6,740 nucleotides of DNA from an uncultured Eubacteriales bacterium (GTDB taxonomy: Bacteria; Bacillota; Clostridia; Oscillospirales; Acutalibacteraceae), in NCBI GenBank assembly GCA_934667845.1, contig CAKUMQ010000094.1, positions 1 to 6,740 of the forward strand, in the 5' to 3' direction. Of this stretch, positions 1 through 5,726 are shown one piece after another (positions within the stretch are counted from its first letter, which is position 1; each line of letters begins with the position of its first letter). Under the pieces are notes generated by a model. The model did no database searches, was not told the origin of the DNA, and saw only the letters and a program-made list of their open reading frames with translations. The translations under genes and the position numbers were made by a program.

Positions 1-28
1 TCTCCCTGTTTCCCCAATTTTCGAGGAA

Positions 29-61
29 AACCCATGCTCTCGCTCCTTGAAAGCATGGGTT
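29..61 (-). terminator. Stem-loop terminator candidate downstream of the propeller gene
   Basis: A perfect 10-bp inverted repeat, AACCCATGCT at 29-38 and AGCATGGGTT at 52-61, encloses a 13-nt loop. Read on the minus strand the stem runs directly into a short T tract (GGGTTTTCC), so it could end transcripts from the gene that stops at 153. Read on the plus strand it is followed by TTCTTT, so it may also slow plus-strand transcription. The U tract is modest and the loop is long, so termination strength is uncertain. Confidence 0.5.
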
Positions 62-75
62 CTTTGACAGGCTGC

Positions 76-114
76 GCCGGGAGCAGTCTTTTACAGACTG
101 CTCCCGGCTGTTTT
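76..114 (+). terminator. Strong intrinsic terminator for an incoming plus-strand transcript
   Basis: A perfect 14-bp GC-rich stem (GCCGGGAGCAGTCT at 76-89, complement at 95-108) with a 5-nt loop TTTAC is followed on the plus strand by TGTTTT (109-114). The minus-strand side has no T tract. It therefore best fits termination of a plus-strand gene lying left of the window and converging on the propeller gene. Transcripts from the minus-strand propeller gene would also carry this hairpin near their 3' end, where it could protect the RNA. Confidence 0.65.
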
Positions 115-152
115 GATCCTGCCGTACCCGTTATTCTGAACGGTAAACCCCA

Positions 153-1190
153 TTATTCCTGCGTGTACTTCGCGATATCTGTGGCATAGCAGTACTTGGC
201 AGAGGTGAACTTGCCGAATATGTACTTGTTTGTCGCCGATTCGCACATGGTATAGAGCTTTCCGTCCACAATGACGATCTCCTCTGCCATGGGGGGCAGC
301 TGCATATCACCGGTTTGCGTTGAGCTGTCGAGCACATAGCGCGGAACGGTCTGTCCGAGAACAGTGATGCTGCCCTCCTCCTTGGTAACATCATAGCTGT
401 AGATATGGGAGAATGCCACCGCATAAGAGGTGGAAAGATACATCTTCCCGTCCGCATCAAAGCACATGCCCTGCACAAGACCGGGGATGGAATAGGCACG
501 CTCGATCTTGTCGGAAATGCCGAGAGGCGCGCTGCTGTCGAGCGCATAGGCAAGAATAAGCGCAGTATTCTCGTCTCCGGCAGCCGTTTTGTATTTGTGC
601 GAATCCGGCGTCGGGTAATTGGCCTCGCGGTAGAATTCGCCGACATAGATCATGTTGCCCTCGACATGGGTAAAGGCGACATGGAGCGCGTCGTCCTCTG
701 TCGATGTTTTGAAAAGTCCGACAGACCGGATGCCGTCGCCGTTTGCCGCGGCAACGATGTCCGCCCGGTTGAAAGCAACCAGCCCTTCACTGTCCGCAAC
801 ATAGACATAATTGCCGTACACGGTGATCCCGCCGACATGCCCTGTGAAGGCGCTTCCGTCTTCATTTTGCAGGTTCAGCCGCTTGACCTCTTTGCCGTCT
901 GCCTTTGAGACGACCGACACCTGTGACGCCTTGTCGTCCGTTCTGTATCCCGTGATCAGGAAGGTGTCGTTTTCGCTGTCATAGGCGAGTCCCTGATGGA
1001 TCATGCCGTCGGAAAGCCCGGGGATGACAAAGGATCTTTCCGAGTTTTTGTAGTATTCTCTTGCGGGAAAGCGGAAATACACGCGGATCCCGAGCAGCAA
1101 AAGGAGTGCCAGTCCGATAAGGCAGCAAAGAAGGATAAGGATGACCCGGCCTGCCTTCTGCCCTTTGGACAGTGCGGTTTTCTGTGACAT
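153..1190 (-). CDS. Membrane-anchored extracytoplasmic beta-propeller-like protein, function unknown
   Basis: The gene encodes 345 residues. A basic N-terminus (SKGQKAGR) is followed by one hydrophobic helix at about residues 15-37 with no clear cleavage site, so the protein is probably anchored with its C-terminal domain outside the cell. The rest is rich in short beta segments. At least five blade-like repeats can be seen, each with a hydrophobic strand, a D/G turn and a Y-containing strand: about 66-82, 119-134, 173-187, 239-256 and 301-318. The segment IPGL..GM occurs twice (residues 56-62 and 235-242), which suggests internal duplication. This fits a beta-propeller fold of the general SMP-30/NHL/phytase-like kind, but no catalytic or metal-binding signature identifies a reaction. 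The start at 1190 was chosen because AGAAAGGG lies at the right distance upstream and the predicted transcription start is about 1250. The frame stays open further upstream, but those starts lie in or before the promoter. It is a single-gene unit with its own promoter. Confidence 0.85.
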   Translation of the reverse strand: MSQKTALSKGQKAGRVILILLCCLIGLALLLLLGIRVYFRFPAREYYKNSERSFVIPGLSDGMIHQGLAYDSENDTFLITGYRTDDKASQVSVVSKADGKEVKRLNLQNEDGSAFTGHVGGITVYGNYVYVADSEGLVAFNRADIVAAANGDGIRSVGLFKTSTEDDALHVAFTHVEGNMIYVGEFYREANYPTPDSHKYKTAAGDENTALILAYALDSSAPLGISDKIERAYSIPGLVQGMCFDADGKMYLSTSYAVAFSHIYSYDVTKEEGSITVLGQTVPRYVLDSSTQTGDMQLPPMAEEIVIVDGKLYTMCESATNKYIFGKFTSAKYCYATDIAKYTQE

Positions 1191-1220
1191 AACATTCGCC
1201 CTTTCTGCCGTAATGTTCAT

Positions 1221-1247
1221 CTTCCGGCAAATGTGTTTTGCCGGAAG
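1221..1247 (-). promoter_or_regulatory. 5'-leader stem-loop of the propeller mRNA
   Basis: A perfect 11-bp inverted repeat (CTTCCGGCAAA at 1221-1231, complement at 1237-1247) with a 5-nt loop lies between the promoter and the start codon. The predicted transcription start is about 1250, so the stem would form almost at the 5' end of the mRNA. It ends 30 nt before the ATG and leaves the Shine-Dalgarno region single-stranded. There is no T tract on either strand, so it is unlikely to be a terminator. A role as a 5'-end RNA stabiliser is inference. Confidence 0.5.
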
Positions 1248-1256
1248 GACATGGGT

Positions 1257-1285
1257 ATTGTACCACTTTCTCCCCGAACAGTCAA
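1257..1285 (-). promoter_or_regulatory. Sigma-A-type promoter of the propeller gene
   Basis: On the minus strand TTGACT (1280-1285) and TACAAT (1257-1262) are separated by exactly 17 bp. Five of six bases match consensus in each hexamer. Transcription would start near 1250, giving a leader of about 60 nt that contains the stem-loop at 1221-1247. Together with the terminator at 1361-1398 this shows that the propeller gene is transcribed separately from the glycyl radical operon. Confidence 0.8.
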
Positions 1286-1360
1286 GGCAGCGCACATAAG
1301 GATTTGCCGCATCCGCAGCAGCAGATGGCACTTGGCGGAAGAAAATATGCGGGCGGAGAC

Positions 1361-1398
1361 AAAAAACAGTCCCGGGAAGCTCCCCGGGACTGTTTTTT
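1361..1398 (-). terminator. Bidirectional intrinsic terminator ending the glycyl radical operon
   Basis: A perfect 16-bp inverted repeat (AAAAAACAGTCCCGGG at 1361-1376, complement at 1383-1398) encloses a 6-nt loop. The six terminal A/T pairs provide a T6 tract on either strand, so the element can work both ways. On the minus strand it begins 18 nt after the stop codon of the alcohol dehydrogenase and is a textbook end for the operon transcript. It also separates that transcript from the propeller promoter about 75 bp further on. Confidence 0.92.
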
Positions 1399-1401
1399 GC
1401 A

Positions 1402-1429
1402 TCAGATCAGAACGATTCAGATCAGAACG
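1402..1429 (-). repeat. 15-bp tandem duplication across the dehydrogenase stop codon
   Basis: The 13-mer TCAGATCAGAACG occurs at 1402-1414 and again at 1417-1429, a 15-bp period. On the minus strand each copy reads GTT CTG ATC TGA, so the last codons and the stop of the alcohol dehydrogenase are duplicated in frame. The second copy lies just after the true stop and just before the terminator. Slipped-strand duplication is the likely origin. Confidence 0.85.
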
Positions 1430-2499
1430 GTCTTGATATTTTTGCCTGCCTCGGCGTCGGCAATGGCGCGATTGACTTCTTCAACCGGATATGTGGCGGC
1501 AAAGCTGCGGAAGATCCGGCAGAGGTCGGGATGGGATTCGAGAAATTCCAGATAAGTGCGGACGTCGCATACACTGTACTGGGAAGAGCCGATGATGCGC
1601 AGCGCCTTGAAGGTGATGATCTCGGGGCTGACGGGAACGCCGCCGCTTATGGAATACTGACCGGGGACAATATACATTCCGCGGTTGCGCAGCAGATCGA
1701 GCCCCATCGGGAACGCGGCGGGAGCGCCGCTGGCTTCCAGACAGATATCGGCGCCCAATCCGTCGGTCAGCTGATCGATCTGCTCCTTAACCGCGTCGTC
1801 TGCCAGAGAGAGCACGCGTGACGCGCCGAGCTTTTGTGCAGCATCCTCACGCTTTTGATCCCGACAGGCGTTGACGGCAATAACGCGCAGACCCATGGCA
1901 GAGAGCAGGGCGACGGAGAAGGTGCCCATCGGTCCCAAGCCCTGCACAACGGCGGTGTCGCCGGGGGCGGGAGCCCATCCGGCTTGCTTTGCCAGTGAGA
2001 CGGCATGCATGACCGTGGAGCCGACGCAGGCGTATACGCATACGGCAACGGGATCCAGCCCCTCCGGGATCTTGATCAGATTTTCCGGCGGGGCAAAGGT
2101 CTTTCGGGCATAGCCGCCGTGCAGATAGGGCGGAAGCGCGGGATCGCCCCCGTTGGTCACGCCCATATGGACGCAGTTGGCGTCGTCGCCGGTGCGGCAG
2201 AGCTTGCATTTTCCGCAGGGACAGGCAATATCCACAATGGCGCGATCCCCCGGCTTCAGTCCGCTTTTGCGGCTGTCCTCCTCGGCAATCTCCTCCACGG
2301 TGCCCACAAATTCGTGACCGATAATGCGTCCGGCGGGGGAATAAAGCCGACCCTTGTGAATGTGGATATCGGTTCCGCATACGCCGCTGGCAAGCAGCGA
2401 AAGGCGTACCTTTCCCGCGGATGCGGCTACAACGGGAAATTCCCGTACCTCAAACGGTTTTTCAGGTCCCATAAATACGGCTGCAGTTGCTTTTTCCAT
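1417..2499 (-). CDS. Zinc-dependent medium-chain alcohol dehydrogenase
   Basis: This 360-residue cytoplasmic enzyme of the MDR superfamily is expected to interconvert an alcohol and an aldehyde or ketone using NAD(P). The N-terminal GroES-like domain carries the catalytic zinc ligands Cys41 (GVCGTD) and His62-Glu63 (GHEF). Cys158 (ACVGST) is the likely third ligand, as in the classical alcohol dehydrogenases. A structural zinc lobe is formed by Cys95, Cys98, Cys101 and Cys109. The Rossmann domain has GLGPMG at 187-192. At the end of the second strand Asn210 stands where NAD-specific enzymes usually have Asp, so NADP or mixed cofactor use is possible. The ATG at 2499 is preceded by AAAGGTGG with 6 nt spacing. 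It is the last gene of the operon, 51 bp after the activase, and is followed by a strong terminator. Its likely job is to reduce the carbonyl product of the glycyl radical enzyme or to oxidise a precursor alcohol. The substrate is not identifiable; automatic labels such as sorbitol or threonine dehydrogenase would be overcalls. Confidence 0.92.
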   Translation of the reverse strand: MEKATAAVFMGPEKPFEVREFPVVAASAGKVRLSLLASGVCGTDIHIHKGRLYSPAGRIIGHEFVGTVEEIAEEDSRKSGLKPGDRAIVDIACPCGKCKLCRTGDDANCVHMGVTNGGDPALPPYLHGGYARKTFAPPENLIKIPEGLDPVAVCVYACVGSTVMHAVSLAKQAGWAPAPGDTAVVQGLGPMGTFSVALLSAMGLRVIAVNACRDQKREDAAQKLGASRVLSLADDAVKEQIDQLTDGLGADICLEASGAPAAFPMGLDLLRNRGMYIVPGQYSISGGVPVSPEIITFKALRIIGSSQYSVCDVRTYLEFLESHPDLCRIFRSFAATYPVEEVNRAIADAEAGKNIKTVLI

Positions 2500-2514
2500 A
2501 GTTGACCACCTTTC

Positions 2515-2535
2515 TGCCCCCTTGCGGGGGGGGCA
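2515..2535 (-). promoter_or_regulatory. GC-rich intercistronic hairpin before the dehydrogenase
   Basis: TGCCCCC (2515-2521) and GGGGGCA (2529-2535) form a 7-bp stem with a 7-nt loop inside a run of eight Gs on the plus strand. On the mRNA it lies in the 51-nt gap after the activase stop and ends a few nucleotides before the AAAGGTGG ribosome binding site of the dehydrogenase. No T tract follows, so it is not a normal terminator. It could tune translation or RNA processing of the third gene; that is inference. Confidence 0.4.
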
Positions 2536-2550
2536 TCCTTTTCGATAGAT

Positions 2551-3465
2551 TTATTTCAGTACCGTGTGCGGTATAACGGCCTGCCAGACATTCAGAAGCT
2601 CCGTCAGACGGTCATGGCTTAACCACGTTTTGGGGAAAGACCACGGCCGGCAAAGCTGGGCATATTTTGACGCTGCCAGCGGATTGTAGGGGAGGAGATG
2701 CACCCGGTTCACCCCGTGATCGGCGGCATACTGCGCCATTTCGCGTGCCGTATCTCTCTCGGCGGAAAAGCCGGGGATCAGCGGAACACGGAGCGCATAC
2801 GGTTTGCCGCTGCGGACGACGGTATGAAGATTTTGCTCAAAATCCCTCAATGCCCCGCACACGCCGGGATAACGCGCGGGCGGGAGCTTCAGGTCCAGAT
2901 AGATCTCGTCGACCGCCGCAAGCACGGAGTCAAAGGGGGCACAGTCAACGCAGCCGGAGGTGTCCAGCAGCACCGGGATCCCCTCATTGCGGCAGGATTC
3001 GGCAAGCGCCAGACAAAGTTCCGGCTGCATGAGCGGTTCGCCACCCGAAAGGGTGACGCCGCCGCCGGATGCGGCATAAAAGGGAGCGTCCTCCCGGATA
3101 ACGGCCATGATCTTGTCAAGCGGCATATATCGGCCGCTGACACGCAGTGCGTCCTGCGGGCAGGTGCACCCCCGGCAGCCGGACAGGGCTGCGCAGGAGA
3201 TTTCTCCGGCAATGGGCAGCAAAAGACCGTCGGGGCAATCGGCGGCGCAGGTTTTGCATCCGATGCAGCGGGAGGCGTTGTACAGCAGGACAGGCTTTGC
3301 GGAAATGGTTTCGGGGTTGTGACACCAGGGACAGTGCAGCGGGCAGCTCTTGAGAAAAACCGTTGTGCGCAGACCGTCCCCGTCGTCAAAGCTGCAGCGC
3401 TGAATGTCGGAAACGGCGGCATAAGGCTGCACAGGCGTTCCGTGCGCGGTGCTCGGCTCAGGCAT
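2551..3465 (-). CDS. Glycyl radical enzyme activating enzyme (radical SAM)
   Basis: This 304-residue iron-sulfur protein belongs to the PFL-activase type of radical SAM enzymes. It should cleave S-adenosylmethionine reductively and abstract the alpha hydrogen of the radical glycine in the partner enzyme encoded just upstream. The radical SAM cluster is Cys41, Cys45, Cys48 (SCPLHCPWCHNPE). A ferredoxin-like insert follows. Its first cluster is canonical: Cys67, Cys70, Cys73, Cys77. The second has four cysteines, 91, 97, 100 and 102, with a compressed spacing ending in TCPQDAL, unlike the common CxxCxxCxxxCP. The SAM-binding GGE motif is at 141-143 (LSGGEP), and DTSGC (169-173), YLDLK and HLLPYNPL are typical of the family. 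The two-cluster insert is found in activases of dehydratase and lyase GREs and is absent from the short PFL activase. The ATG at 3465 overlaps the end of the upstream gene by 8 bp and has a perfect AGGAGG within that gene, so the pair is translationally coupled. Confidence 0.95.
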   Translation of the reverse strand: MPEPSTAHGTPVQPYAAVSDIQRCSFDDGDGLRTTVFLKSCPLHCPWCHNPETISAKPVLLYNASRCIGCKTCAADCPDGLLLPIAGEISCAALSGCRGCTCPQDALRVSGRYMPLDKIMAVIREDAPFYAASGGGVTLSGGEPLMQPELCLALAESCRNEGIPVLLDTSGCVDCAPFDSVLAAVDEIYLDLKLPPARYPGVCGALRDFEQNLHTVVRSGKPYALRVPLIPGFSAERDTAREMAQYAADHGVNRVHLLPYNPLAASKYAQLCRPWSFPKTWLSHDRLTELLNVWQAVIPHTVLK

Positions 3466-5566
3466 CGTGTTCTGTCCTCCTCAGAATATCCTGCTGAATA
3501 TCGCGGGGCAGGCAGGTGTAATAGGCAGAGAAGCCGGAGACGCGGACGATAAGCGAAGCGTAATTGTCGGGGTGCTCCATGGCGTCGATCAGTGTGTCGC
3601 GGGAGACGGCGTTGATCTGCAGTTCCTGCCCGCCGCGGGAAAAATATACCCGGATCATGGCGGCAAGGCGGTCGAGATTTTCCTCACGGAAGGCATGAGG
3701 TGTGTATTTCTGGTTGACGACCGTTCCGACGGCACTTTTGGCATAGTCGGGCTTGCTCAGGGACAGAAGCGCGGCGCCCGGACCGCAGTGATCCCGTCCC
3801 GGCGTGACGCTGGCAGCGTCGGAAAGCGGCTGACGGGCGTGCCGTCCGTCCGGTGTAGCGGCAACCTCGGCTCCGGCGGGAATGTTGGATATGTTGGAGG
3901 CGATCCCAATGGAATACGGACCGCCGTCCGGTGTCCGGTAGCGGCTGAATATGGCGTACTGCTCATCCACGAAAAAGCGTGCGTATTTATCGGCGTATTC
4001 GTCGTTGTTGCCGTATTTCGGGGCGGACAGCAGACGGGCACGTAGAGATTCGTTCTGCGCGAAATCGGTGCGCAGAGCGCAGCAAAGCTCGGAAAGCGTG
4101 CAGATCTTTTCCTCAAACACCGTTTTTTCGATCGCCGCGAGAGAATCGGCTACGGTGGCAATTCCCATCAGCCCCACACCGTGTACGGACGGGTACGGCG
4201 TACCGCCGTCGTTGACATCCCGTCCGCTTGTGACGCATCCCTTACAGAGACAGGAGAGAAACGGCTGTGTGTAGTGCCACGGATTGAGCCGGGCGTTATC
4301 GTTGGCAAACCGCAGTACATAATCCTGTGCAGCAAAGTTAAGCTGGAGGGAAAAGGCGTGCAGCAGCTCCTCCATGGAGCATATCTCCTCGGGCGGCGGC
4401 GTTTTGGCGCCGATACGTTTTCCGGTCAGCATGCAGACGCCGCCGTTCAGCGCGAGCTCGAGAAATTTCGGTGTATTGAAGCGTCCGTCGCTCCACGGCG
4501 GCTGCTTTCCCGGCAGGAAATTTTCTATGCAACCGACCATGCAGTAATCTCTGGCATCCCCGGGGTCTGTACCGCGGCGGATCAGCGAGGCGATGTTGAC
4601 ATCATCGTTCATGAGCGCGGGGTAACCGATCCCGGTGCCGATCACGCGCAGACAATCCACGATAAACTGCTGTGAGGTGGTGTGACCGATGCGCGCGGAC
4701 AGATTCGGACCGGGAATGTGACAATCCCGAACGGCTTCCAGAATGACGGAGGACAGCTCATTGACCGCGTCTTCGCCGGAGCGGGTCACGCCGCCGATGG
4801 CGATGTTGACAAAATCATCACCGCCGAAAAAAGTACGCACTTCGCCGATCTTGATCAGGCAGCAGCCCATCAGGTCGAGCGCATCCGCACGGGTCAGCCG
4901 CCCGGCGGCTATATCGTCCCGGTAGAACGGATATAAATACTGATCAAGTCTCCCGAGCGCCATGGCCATGCGCCCCTCCGTGACGAGCGCCAGATGCGTG
5001 AGCCATACCAGCTGCAGGGCCTCGCGGAAGGTTTTCGGCGGGTCAAGGGCAATGCTGCGGCAGCAGTCGGCAGCGTCCGAAAGTCCGGCGGCTTCTGCCG
5101 CGTCGGCATAGCGGAGGATAAAAGCAGAGAAGGCGTTCATGCTGTGCAGTGCCGCGGCGGAAAATGCGGCGCGGCGACCGGAAAAGTGCCGGATGCCGTC
5201 GCGCAGGCGGGAAATGATCCCGCCGATGCCCTCGCGCAGGAGATAGGCATAGTCCGGGGCGAAGTGGTCAAGGTTGGTGGAGAAGGAGCGGCTGCCGGCC
5301 GCGGTACACACAGAGGCGGCATATGCCGCCTTGTCGGGGTCGGCTTGGCCGAACAGTCCGCGCAGAGAGCCGACAATGCGATCGTGCGGATAGACATGGC
5401 AGGGGGCGGTCAGCAGGGCGGCAAAGGCACCGGCGCGACGCATCGGGATTGCCGCCAGAGTATTTTCGTCATCTAAGGGGGTAAGGTATCCTTTAGCGAA
5501 AAGCAGATCGCGCAGCAGCTGTCCCTCAGCCGGGGCGCGGCATTCCCGCTTCAGTTCTTCCAACAT
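3458..5566 (-). CDS. Glycyl radical enzyme, dehydratase/lyase-like, substrate unknown
   Basis: This 702-residue protein of the pyruvate formate-lyase superfamily spans the PFL-like barrel and the C-terminal glycine radical domain. The radical loop reads IVRVSGFSAYY, with Gly678 as the site of the stored radical. The thiyl radical cysteine is Cys346 in VGCIEN, followed two residues later by Glu348, the acid/base found in diol dehydratases, choline lyase, hydroxyproline dehydratase and isethionate lyase but not in true PFL, which has a Cys-Cys pair. Other family blocks are PNLSARI (288-293), FGGDDF (247-252), LELALNGG (369-376), GRDVNDGGTPY (448-458) and a QxxNAV segment near 650. Two features are odd: Asn349 replaces the usual proline after the glutamate, and the protein is short compared with roughly 760-850 residues for most relatives. 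The N-terminus is real, because an in-frame TGA lies 24 nt before the ATG, which has a GGAAG-type ribosome binding site. Use of Cys-x-Glu suggests elimination of water or another leaving group, or C-X cleavage. The enzyme is oxygen-sensitive and cytoplasmic, and no shell proteins are nearby. PFL itself is unlikely. Confidence 0.95.
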   Translation of the reverse strand: MLEELKRECRAPAEGQLLRDLLFAKGYLTPLDDENTLAAIPMRRAGAFAALLTAPCHVYPHDRIVGSLRGLFGQADPDKAAYAASVCTAAGSRSFSTNLDHFAPDYAYLLREGIGGIISRLRDGIRHFSGRRAAFSAAALHSMNAFSAFILRYADAAEAAGLSDAADCCRSIALDPPKTFREALQLVWLTHLALVTEGRMAMALGRLDQYLYPFYRDDIAAGRLTRADALDLMGCCLIKIGEVRTFFGGDDFVNIAIGGVTRSGEDAVNELSSVILEAVRDCHIPGPNLSARIGHTTSQQFIVDCLRVIGTGIGYPALMNDDVNIASLIRRGTDPGDARDYCMVGCIENFLPGKQPPWSDGRFNTPKFLELALNGGVCMLTGKRIGAKTPPPEEICSMEELLHAFSLQLNFAAQDYVLRFANDNARLNPWHYTQPFLSCLCKGCVTSGRDVNDGGTPYPSVHGVGLMGIATVADSLAAIEKTVFEEKICTLSELCCALRTDFAQNESLRARLLSAPKYGNNDEYADKYARFFVDEQYAIFSRYRTPDGGPYSIGIASNISNIPAGAEVAATPDGRHARQPLSDAASVTPGRDHCGPGAALLSLSKPDYAKSAVGTVVNQKYTPHAFREENLDRLAAMIRVYFSRGGQELQINAVSRDTLIDAMEHPDNYASLIVRVSGFSAYYTCLPRDIQQDILRRTEHDA
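3476..3481 (-). promoter_or_regulatory. Perfect AGGAGG ribosome binding site of the activase
   Basis: On the minus strand AGGAGG lies 10 nt upstream of the activase ATG at 3465 and within the last codons of the glycyl radical enzyme (in the region coding LRRTEHDA). It fixes the activase start and supports translational coupling through the 8-bp ATG/TGA overlap. Confidence 0.85.
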
Positions 5567-5570
5567 GACA

Positions 5571-5589
5571 GATCGCTTCCTTTCCGATC
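5571..5589 (-). promoter_or_regulatory. Small hairpin presenting the glycyl radical enzyme ribosome binding site
   Basis: GATCG at 5571-5575 and CGATC at 5585-5589 can pair as a 5-bp stem. The 9-nt loop on the mRNA is GAAAGGAAG, which contains the ribosome binding site of the gene starting at 5566. Loop exposure would leave the site accessible. The stem is short and could be coincidental. Confidence 0.25.
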
Positions 5590-5629
5590 AGGTGAAGGTT
5601 TTGGGGGGATGCCCTCTTTTTCTGCCTCC

Positions 5630-5658
5630 AGTTTACCGCTTGCCGGATAATAATACAA
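5630..5658 (-). promoter_or_regulatory. Candidate weak promoter of the glycyl radical operon, with internal dyad
   Basis: On the minus strand TTGTAT (5653-5658) and TAAACT (5630-5635) are 17 bp apart. These are poor matches to sigma-A consensus (3 of 6 and 4 of 6), as is usual for activator-dependent promoters. An imperfect dyad, TTACCG (5633-5638) and CGGATAA (5644-5650), lies in the spacer and could be an operator. Transcription would start near 5623 and give a leader of about 57 nt. The call rests on position and weak matches only. Confidence 0.3.
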
Positions 5659-5677
5659 CCTACGGAAAAAATAAAGG

Positions 5678-5706
5678 TGGACAAAACGCATATAATATGT
5701 TAGAAT
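5678..5706 (+). promoter_or_regulatory. Promoter of the AraC-family regulator gene
   Basis: TGGACA (5678-5683) and TAGAAT (5701-5706) are separated by 17 bp, each matching consensus at five of six bases. The start would be near 5713, giving a very short leader that begins at the ribosome binding site. A second perfect TATAAT at 5691-5696 has no good -35 at the right distance but would give a more normal leader of about 24 nt. One or both may be used. The region lies between the divergent genes, so autoregulation is plausible. Confidence 0.6.
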
Positions 5707-5712
5707 GAGCAA

Positions 5713-5720
5713 AAGGGGGG
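5713..5720 (+). promoter_or_regulatory. Ribosome binding site deciding the GTG start of the regulator
   Basis: The run AAGGGGGG lies 6 nt before the GTG at 5727. No in-frame ATG stands at a suitable distance, so the GTG is the best start. Confidence 0.7.
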
Positions 5721-5726
5721 ATACCC

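Noticed and set aside
1191..1331. Longer N-terminus for the propeller protein, with starts up to 1331
   Set aside because: The upstream starts lie in or before the near-consensus promoter (1257-1285) or within the leader hairpin. The ATG at 1190 has a good ribosome binding site and leads directly into the membrane anchor.
2005..2505. Plus-strand open frame opposite the alcohol dehydrogenase
   Set aside because: The opposite strand carries all the zinc and nucleotide-binding motifs of a complete dehydrogenase, so this is a shadow.
3449..4045. Long plus-strand open frame antisense to the glycyl radical enzyme
   Set aside because: It lies entirely opposite conserved GRE and activase sequence, has no ribosome binding site and resembles no known protein. 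High GC content produces such shadow frames.
3458..5566. Identification of the GRE as pyruvate formate-lyase
   Set aside because: The active site has Cys-Ile-Glu rather than the Cys-Cys pair of PFL. The activase also carries the two-cluster ferredoxin insert, and an alcohol dehydrogenase is co-transcribed.
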